Source of the DNA: Saccharomonospora cyanea NA-134
GTDB lineage: Bacteria > Actinomycetota > Actinomycetes > Mycobacteriales > Pseudonocardiaceae
Reading direction: 5' to 3'
Length of the DNA: 64,000 nucleotides
Assembly (NCBI RefSeq): GCF_000244975.1
Contig: NZ_CM001440.1
Coordinates: 4,200,325 to 4,264,324 of the forward strand
Shown here: in pieces, positions 9,071 through 19,256 of the stretch
How the letters are laid out: every line of letters begins with the position of its first letter
How positions within the stretch are numbered: the first letter of the stretch is position 1
The notes under the pieces: model-generated
What the model was told of the DNA's origin: nothing
The model's input: the letters and a program-made list of their open reading frames with translations, nothing else
The model's database searches: none
Translations under genes and position numbers: made by a program

Positions 9071-9087
9071 CAAAGGAGCACGCTGAC

Positions 9088-10344
<1,257 letters not shown>

Positions 10345-10379
10345 GCCGGTGACCGATCCCGTCTGACGAGGAGTACCCG

Positions 10380-10877
10380 TTGGCCCGCTACATCACCATC
10401 ACGCTCGACAAGCGCGGTGTTTCCTGCCGCGCTCGTCTGCTCGACGCCGAGGCACCGAGGACGTGCCGGGCGGTGTGGGACGCCCTGCCCCAGAGCGGTT
10501 CGGCGTACCACGCGAAGTACGCCCGCAACGAGGTCTACACCCTCGTCCCGCCGTTCGCCGACCCGAAACCGGGCCGTGAGAACCCCACGGTGACACCCAT
10601 TCCCGGTGACGTCGTGTACTTCGGGTTCGAGGCGTGGGAGATCGGCAACCCCGCGTACGGCTACGACGAGGGCAGCGAGGCGCACAGCGCGCAGGGCGCG
10701 ACCGATCTCGCCATTTTCTACGGCCGCAACAATCTGCTGATCAACGGGGACGCCGGCTGGGTGCCGGGAAACGTCTTCGCCACGATCATCGAGGGCCTCG
10801 ACGAGATGGCCGCCGCGGCCCAGGATCTGTGGTTGCGCGGGGTCGAGGGGGAGACCATGACGTTCGCCCGCGCTTGA
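10380..10877 (+). CDS. DUF3830 family protein (cyclophilin-like fold)
   Basis: The 165-residue protein opens LARYITITLDKRGVSCRARLLDAEAPRTCRAVWDALP, the standard start of DUF3830, which is predicted to have a cyclophilin-like barrel. No biochemical role is established. Homologues are often found next to hydantoin/maleate-type catabolic enzymes, which is the context here. The TTG start at 10380 is supported by GAGGAG seven bases upstream. It is probably cotranscribed with the aminotransferase 35 bases upstream. Confidence 0.78.
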   Translation: MARYITITLDKRGVSCRARLLDAEAPRTCRAVWDALPQSGSAYHAKYARNEVYTLVPPFADPKPGRENPTVTPIPGDVVYFGFEAWEIGNPAYGYDEGSEAHSAQGATDLAIFYGRNNLLINGDAGWVPGNVFATIIEGLDEMAAAAQDLWLRGVEGETMTFARA

Positions 10878-10884
10878 CACAGCG

Positions 10885-11016
10885 GTGTTCACCCGACCGG
10901 GTAATGTTGCGATATTCACGCATAGTACTGACGTGGTAACTCTTTGGAGTGGACCGGAGGTCCGAAACGGACACGTGAAAACTCATCGCAGCAGAACGAC
11001 CCGGTCGGGCGAACAC
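10885..11016 (+). ncRNA. Candidate structured RNA with an 18-bp long-range stem
   Basis: GTGTTCACCCGACCGGGT (10885-10902) is the reverse complement of ACCCGGTCGGGCGAACAC (10999-11016) with one mismatch, 96 bases apart. Inside the loop, further complementary pairs nest in the right order: TGCGAT with ATCGCA, TTCACG with CGTGAA, and GGACC with GGTCC near the tip. This gives one long interrupted hairpin of about 132 bases between the DUF3830 gene and the small ORF at 11233. I do not recognise the family. It could be a 6S/Ms1-like or cis-acting RNA, or a DNA-level cruciform. Strand is assumed from the neighbours. Confidence 0.45.
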
Positions 11017-11045
11017 GAATTGTCACGTCCGACTGAAAACACTGG

Positions 11046-11089
11046 CCCCTCTGTAAAACCCGAAAGAGGTACGTGTTTAAACTGAGGGG
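11046..11089 (+). promoter_or_regulatory. Possible alternative hairpins (switch-like element)
   Basis: CCCCTCT at 11046-11052 can pair with AGAGG at 11065-11069 or with GAGGGG at 11084-11089. These pairings are mutually exclusive. They lie between the long-stem element and the small ORF, so an attenuator or switch role is possible. Support is base pairing only. Confidence 0.3.
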
Positions 11090-11160
11090 ATTTCACCTCG
11101 GGCTCCGTCCGCACACCTGGATCTTTGACAGCGAGCGCCTCCTCCTGGAATTGTCGATCT

Positions 11161-11187
11161 CGCTTTCGAAAGCGGTGTGCGCACACC
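11161..11187. promoter_or_regulatory. Two abutting perfect 14-bp palindromes upstream of a small ORF
   Basis: CGCTTTCGAAAGCG (11161-11174) and GGTGTGCGCACACC (11174-11187) are both perfect palindromes and share one base. They lie 46 bases before the small ORF and about 30 bases after a TTGACA hexamer at 11125-11130. They could be a double operator or two tight RNA hairpins in the leader. Confidence 0.6.
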
Positions 11188-11232
11188 AATTCGCTGTACT
11201 GCCAACGAATCCTTTTGGTGAAGGAGCCCCTC

Positions 11233-11316
11233 ATGCAGATCATCGCCGTGCACTCGACCGACCTCCTCACCGGGCTGCTGGCGCACCTCGCCCACCTGCT
11301 CGGCTGGCTGGTCTGA
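11233..11316 (+). CDS. 27-residue hydrophobic small protein or leader peptide
   Basis: An ATG at 11233 with AAGGAG nine bases upstream opens an 84-base frame ending in TGA, followed 20 bases later by a strong terminator. The product starts MQIIAVHSTDLLTG and ends HLAHLLGWLV. It has nine leucines and a continuous hydrophobic, amphipathic helix able to span or lie on a membrane. Possible roles are a type I toxin-like or signalling microprotein, or a Leu-rich leader peptide for an attenuator ahead of the FAD oxidase/ThDP operon. The ribosome site, short 3' spacing and terminator support real translation. I do not recognise a family. Confidence 0.5.
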   Translation: MQIIAVHSTDLLTGLLAHLAHLLGWLV

Positions 11317-11336
11317 GAAACGACGTCACAGGCATG

Positions 11337-11382
11337 ACGAAAGCGGGGCCGGCACCAGGCGCGGGGTCGGCCCCGCTTTCGT
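11337..11382 (+). terminator. Strong intrinsic terminator after the small ORF
   Basis: A perfect 15-bp stem, ACGAAAGCGGGGCCG (11337-11351) with CGGCCCCGCTTTCGT (11368-11382), has a 16-base loop. There is no long T tract, as is usual in high-GC actinobacteria. It separates the small-ORF unit from the gene at 11449. Confidence 0.85.
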
Positions 11383-11448
11383 CCGAAGCCAAAAACGCGA
11401 GAATGATTCATAGCCGACGGGAGCCGGACCGTACTAGGCTGCTCGCCC

Positions 11449-12831
11449 ATGGGCGACGTAGCACAGCGGCTGGCCGAGATCGTCGGCGCCGACAACGTGG
11501 CGAGCGGCGACGCCGTCGGTGACGACTACACCGGCGACGAGACGCTCGCCGGAGACCGGGTCCGGCCCGCTCACGTGGTGAAACCCGGAACCGCCGAAGA
11601 GGTCGCCGCCGTGCTGCGGCTGGCCACCGAGGAATCCGTACCCGTGACCGCGCGGGGTTCCGGCACCGGCCTTTCCGGCGCGGCGCGCCCCCTGGCAGGC
11701 GGCATGGTCGTGTCCTTCGAGCGGATGAACGCGATTCTCGACATCGACACCACCAACCACGTCGCCGTGGTGCAGCCCGGGGTCACACTGTCCGATCTGG
11801 ACGTCAAGACCGCCGAGGTCGGCCTCGGCTACACCGTCTACCCCGGTGAGATGAGCGCGAGCGTCGGCGGCAACGTCGGCACGAACGCGGGCGGCATGCG
11901 CGCCGTGAAGTACGGCGTCACCCGCAACAACATCCTCGGCCTCCAGGCGGCACTGCCGACGGGCGAGCTCGTCCGCACCGGAGGCCGCACCGTCAAGACC
12001 TCCACCGGCTACGACCTCACCCAGCTCATCATCGGTTCGGAGGGCACGCTCGCGCTCGCCACCGAAGTGATCGTCAAACTGCACCCCCGTCTCGCCCACG
12101 GCGCGACGGTGCTCGCGCCCTTCCCCACACTCGACACGGTGATGAACGCGGTGCCGCGCATCGTCTCCAGCGGTCTCGCGCCGCACATCCTCGAATACAT
12201 CGACGCCTTCACGATGGCCGCCATCACCCACACCGCGCAGCTGTCGCTCGGCATCCCCGACGACGTACGCGAGGCGTCGCAGGCCTACCTCGTCGTGGGT
12301 CTGGAGAACCGGGACGCCGACCGGCTCGCGGGCGACGTCGAGGCCGTCGGAGCACTGCTCGCCGAGCTCGGGGCCTCGGACTCCTACGTGCTCGAAGGAC
12401 CGTCCGCTCGCAAGCTCATCGAGGCGCGGGAGAAGGCGTTCTGGACCGCCAAGGCCGCAGGCGCCGACGAGGTGATCGACGTCGTGGTGCCGCGCTCGGC
12501 ACTCCCGGCGTTCCTCGCCGAATCGCAGGCCGCCGCGGCGCGCACGGAGTCCGGTGTGGTCGGCTGCGGCCACGCGGGTGACGGGAACGTGCACCTCGCC
12601 GTGTTCCAGAAGGACCCGGACAAGCGCGCCCGGCTCCTGCACGAGATCTTCGCCGCGGGGATGGAACTCGGTGGTGCCATCTCCGGCGAGCACGGCATCG
12701 GACGCGCGAAGAAGGACCACTTCCTCCGGTTGGAGGACCCAGTCAAGATCGAACTGATGAGCCGAGTGAAGCGGGCGTTCGACCCCGCCGGGATTCTGAA
12801 CCCCGGTGTGCTCTTCGGCCGGGAGGATTGA
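11449..12831 (+). CDS. FAD-binding oxidase, glycolate oxidase GlcD / D-lactate dehydrogenase family
   Basis: The 460-residue protein has a PCMH-type FAD domain (about 35-215; PVTARGSGTGLSGAARPL and GGNVGTNAGGMRAVKYG are the FAD loop motifs) and the FAD-oxidase C-terminal domain (about 215-455) ending GCGHAGDGNVHLAVF, GEHGIGRAKK and FDPAGILNPGVLF. This family oxidises 2-hydroxy acids such as glycolate or D-lactate to 2-oxo acids. ATG at 11449; a TACTAG -10-like hexamer lies about ten bases upstream, so the mRNA may be nearly leaderless. The stop overlaps the region just before the ThDP enzyme start, so the two are coupled and their substrates may be linked (a 2-oxo acid passed to a ThDP enzyme). 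Confidence 0.85.
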   Translation: MGDVAQRLAEIVGADNVASGDAVGDDYTGDETLAGDRVRPAHVVKPGTAEEVAAVLRLATEESVPVTARGSGTGLSGAARPLAGGMVVSFERMNAILDIDTTNHVAVVQPGVTLSDLDVKTAEVGLGYTVYPGEMSASVGGNVGTNAGGMRAVKYGVTRNNILGLQAALPTGELVRTGGRTVKTSTGYDLTQLIIGSEGTLALATEVIVKLHPRLAHGATVLAPFPTLDTVMNAVPRIVSSGLAPHILEYIDAFTMAAITHTAQLSLGIPDDVREASQAYLVVGLENRDADRLAGDVEAVGALLAELGASDSYVLEGPSARKLIEAREKAFWTAKAAGADEVIDVVVPRSALPAFLAESQAAAARTESGVVGCGHAGDGNVHLAVFQKDPDKRARLLHEIFAAGMELGGAISGEHGIGRAKKDHFLRLEDPVKIELMSRVKRAFDPAGILNPGVLFGRED

Positions 12832-12833
12832 AC

Positions 12834-14393
12834 ATGGCCATGAACGGTGCCCAGTCGTTGATCCGCACGCTCGTCGACGCCGACGTGGACGTGTGCTTCA
12901 CCAACCCCGGGACGTCCGAGATGCACTTCGTCGCCGCACTCGACGACGTGCCCCAGATCCGGGGCGTGCTCGGGCTGTCCGAGGGCGTGGTGACCGGTGC
13001 CGCCGACGGGTACGGCCGGGTGGCGGGCAAACCCGCCGCGACACTGCTGCACCTCGGTCCCGGCCTCGCCAACGGGCTCGCGAACCTGCACAACGCCCGC
13101 CGCGCGAACACGCCGGTCGTCAACGTCATCGGCGACCACGCGACCTACCACAAGAAGTTCGACGCTCCGCTGGAGTCCGACATCGAGGCCCTCGCCGGAT
13201 CGCTGAACGGCTGGGTGCGGCGGTCGCCGAGCACGGCCGACGTCGGCGCCGACGCCGCGGCGACGGTCGCGGCGGCCCAGGACGCTCCCGGCCGGGTGGC
13301 GACGCTGGTCCTGCCCGCCGACGTCTCGTGGGGCGACGGCGGCACACCCGCCGCGCCGGTGCCTCCACGCGCCCCGCGTCCGGTGGCGTCGGACGTGGTG
13401 AAGGCGGTCGCCGAGGTGCTGCGCGGGGGCGAGCCCGTGGCCCTGCTGGTCGGTGGGGTCGCCTGTCGCGAAGCGGGCCTGCGTGCGCTGAGCCGGATCG
13501 CGAAGGCCACCGGCGCCAAGCCGTTCGCGGAGACGTTCCCCGCACGCATCGAGCGCGGAGCCGGTCTGCCCAACATCGAACGGCTCGGCTACCTCGCCGA
13601 GCAGGTGGCCTACCAGCTCGACGGCGTGCGGCACGTCGTCGTCGCGGGCACGCGTGCGCCCGTGTCGTTCTTCGCCTACCCGGGCAAGGCGAGCGACCTC
13701 GTACCGGAGGGCGCACACGTCCACACCCTGGCCGAGGTGGGCGACGACGTCGTCGCCGCGCTGGAGGAGCTGGCGGACGAGGTGGCTGCCGATGTCGAGC
13801 CGGACCTCGCACCCGCCCAGCGGCCGGAGCTGCCCACCGGTGACCTGACGCCGCAGAACTGGGCGCAGGTGATCGGCGCGCTGCTGCCCGAGGGCGCGAT
13901 CGTCTCCGACGAGGCCAACACGTCCGGATTGCTCGTGCCGATGGCGACGGCGGGAGCTCCCCGCCACGACGTGCTGACGTTGACGGGCGGCGCGATCGGC
14001 CAGGGGATGCCGGTGGCCACGGGCGCGGCCATCGCGGCTCCGGACCGACCGGTGATCAACCTGGAGTCCGACGGCAGTGCTCTGTACACCGTTCAGTCAC
14101 TGTGGACGCAGGCGCGGGAGAACCTCGACGTCACCACCGTGGTGCTCAACAACCGTGCGTACGCCATCCTGCGGATGGAGTTGCAGCGGGTCGGCGCGGA
14201 GTCGTCCGGGCCGAAGGCCAGCGGGCTGCTCGACCTGTCCACACCGGACCTCGACTTCGTGAGGATGGCCGAGGGCTTCGGCGTCCCGGCGACCCGCGCG
14301 AAGACGGCCGAGCAGCTCGCGGAGCAGTTCCGCCGCGCGGTGTCCGAACCCGGCCCCCACCTCATCGAAGCCATGGTGCCGCCCCTGCTCTGA
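12834..14393 (+). CDS. Thiamine diphosphate-dependent enzyme, acetolactate synthase large-subunit-like
   Basis: The 519-residue protein has the three-domain ThDP layout: N-terminal Pyr domain (MNGAQSLIRTLVDADVDVCFTNPGTSEMHF, with the catalytic glutamate in GLSEGVVTGAADGYGR), a central domain with PADVSWG, and a C-terminal PP domain with the ThDP/Mg motif ESDGSALYTVQSLWTQARENLDVTTVVLNNRAYAIL. It is shorter than anabolic IlvB (about 560-620) and has no small-subunit gene beside it, so a catabolic 2-oxo acid decarboxylase or carboligase role is at least as likely. The ATG at 12834 has GGGAGGA seven bases upstream. It starts 2 bases after the stop of the FAD oxidase gene. Confidence 0.83.
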   Translation: MAMNGAQSLIRTLVDADVDVCFTNPGTSEMHFVAALDDVPQIRGVLGLSEGVVTGAADGYGRVAGKPAATLLHLGPGLANGLANLHNARRANTPVVNVIGDHATYHKKFDAPLESDIEALAGSLNGWVRRSPSTADVGADAAATVAAAQDAPGRVATLVLPADVSWGDGGTPAAPVPPRAPRPVASDVVKAVAEVLRGGEPVALLVGGVACREAGLRALSRIAKATGAKPFAETFPARIERGAGLPNIERLGYLAEQVAYQLDGVRHVVVAGTRAPVSFFAYPGKASDLVPEGAHVHTLAEVGDDVVAALEELADEVAADVEPDLAPAQRPELPTGDLTPQNWAQVIGALLPEGAIVSDEANTSGLLVPMATAGAPRHDVLTLTGGAIGQGMPVATGAAIAAPDRPVINLESDGSALYTVQSLWTQARENLDVTTVVLNNRAYAILRMELQRVGAESSGPKASGLLDLSTPDLDFVRMAEGFGVPATRAKTAEQLAEQFRRAVSEPGPHLIEAMVPPLL

Positions 14394-14396
14394 CGG

Positions 14397-14433
14397 CGAG
14401 GGCCACCGGCCCGGCACGGGACGGTGGCCCTCG
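14397..14433. terminator. Bidirectional terminator between convergent genes
   Basis: A 12-bp perfect stem, CGAGGGCCACCG (14397-14408) with CGGTGGCCCTCG (14422-14433), lies just after the ThDP gene stop and before the 3' end of the convergent fadB gene. Confidence 0.8.
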
Positions 14434-14450
14434 GCTCGCTCCTTGCGGTC

Positions 14451-16619
14451 CTACTCGAAGAGCTCGCCCTTCTCGGCCCTCTCCACCAGGGAGGCCGGCG
14501 GCTCGAAGTGGCTGCCGTAGCGCTGCGCGAGCTCACGCGCCCGCGCGACGAAGCCCTTCAGCCCGCCCTCGTAGGAGTTCATGTACTGCACCACACCGCC
14601 GGTCCACGCCGGGAAGCCGATGCCGAAGATCGACCCGATGTTGGCGTCCTGCACCGAGTTGAGCACGCCCTCGTCGAAGCACTTGACGGTCTCCAGCGCC
14701 TCGGCGAACAGCATCCGCTCCTGGAGGTCCCTGAACGGCACGTCACCGCTGCCGCTGCCCCACGCCTCCCGCAGCCCCGGCCACAGCCCGGCCCGCTTGC
14801 CCTCGGAGTCGTACTCGTAGAACCCGGCCCCGGCGGAGCGGCCCTTGCGGTCGAACTCGTCGAGCATCCGGTCGATGACGGCCTCGGACGGGTGCGGCGT
14901 CCACGTGCCGCCCGCCGCCTCCACCGCGGCCTTCGTCTCGGCGCGGATCTTGCGCGGCAGCGTCAGCGTCAGCTCGTCCATCAGCTGCAGCGGCGGCGCC
15001 GGGTACCCGGCCTGCGCACCGGCCTGCTCGATGGTGGCGGGCTCCACGCCCTCGCCGACCGCGGCGACGGCCTCGTTGAGGAACGTGCCGATGACCCGGC
15101 TGGTGAAGAAGCCCCGGCTGTCGTTGACGACGATGGGCGTCTTCTTGATCTGCAGCGTGTAGTCGAAGACCTTCGCCAGCGTGGCGTCGGAGGTCTTCTC
15201 CCCGCGGATGATCTCCACGAGCGGCATCTTGTCCACCGGCGAGAAGAAGTGGATGCCGATGAAGTCCTCCTGCCGCTTCACACCCTCGGCCAGGCCGGTG
15301 ATGGGCAGCGTGGAGGTGTTGGAGCCGAGCACCGCGTCGGATTCGACGATGTTCTCGATCTCGGCGAACACCTTGTGCTTGAGCTCGGTGTTCTCGAAGA
15401 CCGCCTCGATCACGAAGTCGACGCCTTCGAGGTCGGCCGCGTCACCGGTGGTGACGATCCGGTCGAGCAGCGCCTTGGACTTCTCCTCGGTGGTCTTGCC
15501 GCGCGCCAGAGCCTTCTTCTCCAGCTTGCGGGCGTAGTCCTTGCCCTTCTCGGCGTTCTCCTTGGAGACGTCCTTGAGGACGACGTCGATGCCCGCCTTC
15601 GCGGACACGTACGCGATACCGGCGCCCATCATGCCCGCGCCGAGCACACCGACCTTACGCGCCTGGTACTTCTCGTAGCCGTCGGGCCGCGAGCCACCGG
15701 AGTTGATGTGCTGCAGGTCGAAGAAGAACGCCTTCGTCATGTTCTTCGCGACCTGGCCGGTGACGAGGCTGACGAAGTACCGCGTCTCGATCAGAGACGC
15801 GGTGTCGACGTCCACCTGCGCGCCCTCCACCGCCGCGGCCAGGATGGCACGCGGAGCGGGCATCGGCGCGCCCTTGAGCTGCTTGCGCAGCGTCGCGGGG
15901 AACGCGGGCAGGTTGGCGGCGAACTTCGGGTTCGACGGCGAGCCACCGGGGATCTTGTAGCCCTTGACGTCCCACGGCTGCTGGGCCTCGGGGTTGGCCT
16001 TGATCCACTCCTTGGCCTTGGGCAGCAGCTCGTCGACCGAGCCCACGAGCTCGTGGACCAGGCCAAGCTCCAGCGCCTTGGCGGGCCGGTGCCGCTGGCC
16101 CTGCACCAGGACGTTGAGCACGGCGTTCTGGATGCCGAGCAGGCGAACGGTGCGCACGATGCCACCGCCGCCGGGCAGCAGACCGAGGGTCACCTCGGGC
16201 AGACCGATCTGGACGCCCTTCACGTCCGCTGCGATGCGGTGGTGGCAGGCCAGCGCGATCTCCAGGCCGCCGCCGAGGGCCGCGCCGTTGATGGCGGCGA
16301 CCACGGGCTTGCCCAGGGTCTCCAGGCGGCGCAGGTCCTGTTTCATGGCGTTGGACATCTCGGTGATGGCCTCGGCGTCGGCGGGCGTCGCCTTGATGAG
16401 GTCGTTGAGGTCACCGCCCGCGAAGAACGTCTTCTTCGCCGAGGCCAGCACCACACCGGTGATCGAGTCCTGTTCCGCCTCCAGGCGATCGACGATCACA
16501 CGCAGCGAGGAGCGGAAGTCGGCGTTCATCGTGTTCGCCGACTGGTTCGGGTCGTCGAGCGTCAGCACGACGATGCCGTCGGAGTCCTTCTCCCAGCGGA
16601 TGGTCTTGGATTCAGTCAT
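14451..16619 (-). CDS. fadB: Bifunctional enoyl-CoA hydratase / 3-hydroxyacyl-CoA dehydrogenase
   Basis: The 722-residue protein is the alpha subunit of the fatty acid beta-oxidation complex. The N-terminal crotonase domain (about 8-290) has FAGGDLNDL, the oxyanion loop [13 protein letters not shown] and both catalytic glutamates (E120, E142). The dehydrogenase domain (about 320-690) has the NAD fold [28 protein letters not shown] at 323-351 and the [19 protein letters not shown] segment with the catalytic histidine. It hydrates 2-enoyl-CoA and oxidises the 3-hydroxyacyl-CoA; FadA, encoded upstream, then cleaves it. ATG at 16619, 16 bases after fadA. Confidence 0.95.
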   Translation of the reverse strand: MTESKTIRWEKDSDGIVVLTLDDPNQSANTMNADFRSSLRVIVDRLEAEQDSITGVVLASAKKTFFAGGDLNDLIKATPADAEAITEMSNAMKQDLRRLETLGKPVVAAINGAALGGGLEIALACHHRIAADVKGVQIGLPEVTLGLLPGGGGIVRTVRLLGIQNAVLNVLVQGQRHRPAKALELGLVHELVGSVDELLPKAKEWIKANPEAQQPWDVKGYKIPGGSPSNPKFAANLPAFPATLRKQLKGAPMPAPRAILAAAVEGAQVDVDTASLIETRYFVSLVTGQVAKNMTKAFFFDLQHINSGGSRPDGYEKYQARKVGVLGAGMMGAGIAYVSAKAGIDVVLKDVSKENAEKGKDYARKLEKKALARGKTTEEKSKALLDRIVTTGDAADLEGVDFVIEAVFENTELKHKVFAEIENIVESDAVLGSNTSTLPITGLAEGVKRQEDFIGIHFFSPVDKMPLVEIIRGEKTSDATLAKVFDYTLQIKKTPIVVNDSRGFFTSRVIGTFLNEAVAAVGEGVEPATIEQAGAQAGYPAPPLQLMDELTLTLPRKIRAETKAAVEAAGGTWTPHPSEAVIDRMLDEFDRKGRSAGAGFYEYDSEGKRAGLWPGLREAWGSGSGDVPFRDLQERMLFAEALETVKCFDEGVLNSVQDANIGSIFGIGFPAWTGGVVQYMNSYEGGLKGFVARARELAQRYGSHFEPPASLVERAEKGELFE

Positions 16620-16635
16620 CGTTTGTTCTCGTCCC

Positions 16636-17847
<1,212 letters not shown>

Positions 17848-17921
17848 GCCTGAGGTCCTTCCTGGCGCAGATTGCCGTTCGTGGTGCTAATCGCTACTAA
17901 CATAATCCCGCATCGTTCGAG

Positions 17922-17949
17922 GTTGTCAACGGGTTGTCTCCCTGACAAC
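17922..17949. promoter_or_regulatory. Candidate TetR operator in the fadA / double-TetR divergent promoter
   Basis: GTTGTCAAC at 17922-17930 is followed by the inverted pair GTTGTC (17933-17938) and GACAAC (17944-17949). The overlapping half-sites sit 24 bases upstream of the TetR start and 75 bases from fadA, suiting autoregulation and control of fadAB. Confidence 0.5.
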
Positions 17950-17972
17950 AAACGCTAGAGTGGGCTCACGTT

Positions 17973-19181
17973 ATGGGTGATGGAAACAGCAGGAACAGGC
18001 GTCCGCGCGACCGGAAGGCCCAGCTCGCCGCGGTCGCGTCCGAGCTGTTCCGGCAGCGCGGCTACCACGGTGTGAGCATCAACGACATCGCGGCCGCGGC
18101 CGGCGTGACGGGCCCCGCCCTCTACCGGCACTTCGCCGACAAGCAGGCGATCCTCGCGCACGTACTGCTCACGGGGCTGGGCGACATGGAGCTCGCCACC
18201 GAGGCCGCGCTCGACGAGAGCCGCACCGAGTCGTACGCCCGCATCCGCGAGTTGCTCACCGGCCTCGCGGCCCGCTCGGTGGAACGCAGGGACGTCGCCG
18301 CGCTGTGGCGCTGGGAGGGGCGCCACCTCGACGCCGACGCCCAGCAACAGATCCGGCGCCGCTCCACGGCCATGCTGGCGGCGTGGGCGAAGGTGCTCAT
18401 GCGCAAGCGTCCCGAACTTCCCGGCGAGGACGCCGAGCTGCTGTGCTGGGCGACGCTGTCGGTGTTCGGCAGCGTGTCCGTCCACCGCACGACACTGCCC
18501 AAGCGCCGGTTCACCGACCTGCTCACCACGCTGGCGCTGCGCGTGCTGCACGTGGACCTGCCCGAGCCCGACGACGCCGAGCCGTCCGCTGCGGTCACGC
18601 CGCCCGCACTGGCCCTGGGCAGGCCGTCGCGGCGCGAGCAGGTGCTCACCGAGGCCGCGGAGCTGTTCCGCAGGCGCGGGTTCACCGACGTCAGCATGGA
18701 GGACATCGGCAGGGCCGTCGGGATCGCCGGGCCCAGCGTGTACCGGCACTTCCCCAGCAAGGCGGCGCTGCTCGCCGCCATCGGCAGGCGCGCGGGCGAC
18801 CGGCTCATGGTCGCCGCCGACCACGCGCTGCGAGCGAGCGCCCCGCCCGACGAGCGGGAGGCGTTGCGCAGGCTCGCCGACTCCTACGTGCGGACCCTGA
18901 CCGGCCCGCCCGAGCTGCTCGTGGCGTTCTCTGTGGATCACGTGCACATCGACGAGAAGGACAGGCCGGAGCTGCTGCGGATCCAGCGCGACTACGTGGC
19001 GCAGTGGGTGCGGCTGCTGGAGGCCGTGCGTCCCGAACTGGACACCCGCGAAGCGAAGATCATCGTCCATGCGGCGCTGACCATCGCCAACGACCTCACG
19101 CGGACTCGCCGGGTGGCCTCGCGGCCGAACCTGGTCGCGGAACTGACCACGCTGCTGCACGCGGTACTGGACATCGACTGA
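17973..19181 (+). CDS. Tandem (double-domain) TetR family transcriptional regulator
   Basis: At 402 residues it is about twice the usual TetR length. There are two complete DNA-binding heads. One is at about 14-60: RKAQLAAVASELFRQRGYHGVSINDIAAAAGVTGPALYRHFADKQAIL. A second is at about 217-265: RREQVLTEAAELFRRRGFTDVSMEDIGRAVGIAGPSVYRHFPSKAALL. Each is followed by its own ligand-type helical domain, so one chain should resemble a covalent TetR dimer. It is divergent from fadA and just upstream of an acyl-CoA dehydrogenase pair, so acyl-CoA-responsive repression of beta-oxidation is the likely role. ATG at 17973. Confidence 0.87.
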   Translation: MGDGNSRNRRPRDRKAQLAAVASELFRQRGYHGVSINDIAAAAGVTGPALYRHFADKQAILAHVLLTGLGDMELATEAALDESRTESYARIRELLTGLAARSVERRDVAALWRWEGRHLDADAQQQIRRRSTAMLAAWAKVLMRKRPELPGEDAELLCWATLSVFGSVSVHRTTLPKRRFTDLLTTLALRVLHVDLPEPDDAEPSAAVTPPALALGRPSRREQVLTEAAELFRRRGFTDVSMEDIGRAVGIAGPSVYRHFPSKAALLAAIGRRAGDRLMVAADHALRASAPPDEREALRRLADSYVRTLTGPPELLVAFSVDHVHIDEKDRPELLRIQRDYVAQWVRLLEAVRPELDTREAKIIVHAALTIANDLTRTRRVASRPNLVAELTTLLHAVLDID

Positions 19182-19221
19182 GTCGCCCACCCTACTGGCG
19201 GACCGCCACCCCCACCCGTTA

Positions 19222-19239
19222 ACCTACTCGCGAGTAGGT
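19222..19239. promoter_or_regulatory. Perfect 18-bp palindromic operator
   Basis: ACCTACTCGCGAGTAGGT is fully self-complementary and lies 17 bases upstream of the acyl-CoA dehydrogenase GTG start, overlapping the expected promoter. It has the size of a TetR operator. It differs from the GTTGTC site in front of the upstream double TetR gene, so either the two DNA-binding heads read different sites or another regulator acts here. Confidence 0.7.
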
Positions 19240-19256
19240 ACACGGAGGGGAACACT

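Noticed and set aside
8932-9087. N-terminal extension of the aminotransferase through the 10-bp repeat
   Set aside because: It translates to a Pro/Arg-rich repeat unlike any class III aminotransferase. The ATG at 9088 has an AAAGGAG site and begins at the normal family position.
11125-11316. 63-residue version of the small protein starting at 11125
   Set aside because: The longer frame starts in the TTGACA region and runs through both palindromes without a ribosome site; ATG 11233 has AAGGAG.
12834-14393. Anabolic acetolactate synthase ilvB
   Set aside because: The protein is shorter than IlvB, has no ilvN small subunit beside it and is coupled to a FAD oxidase gene, so a biosynthetic symbol is not justified.
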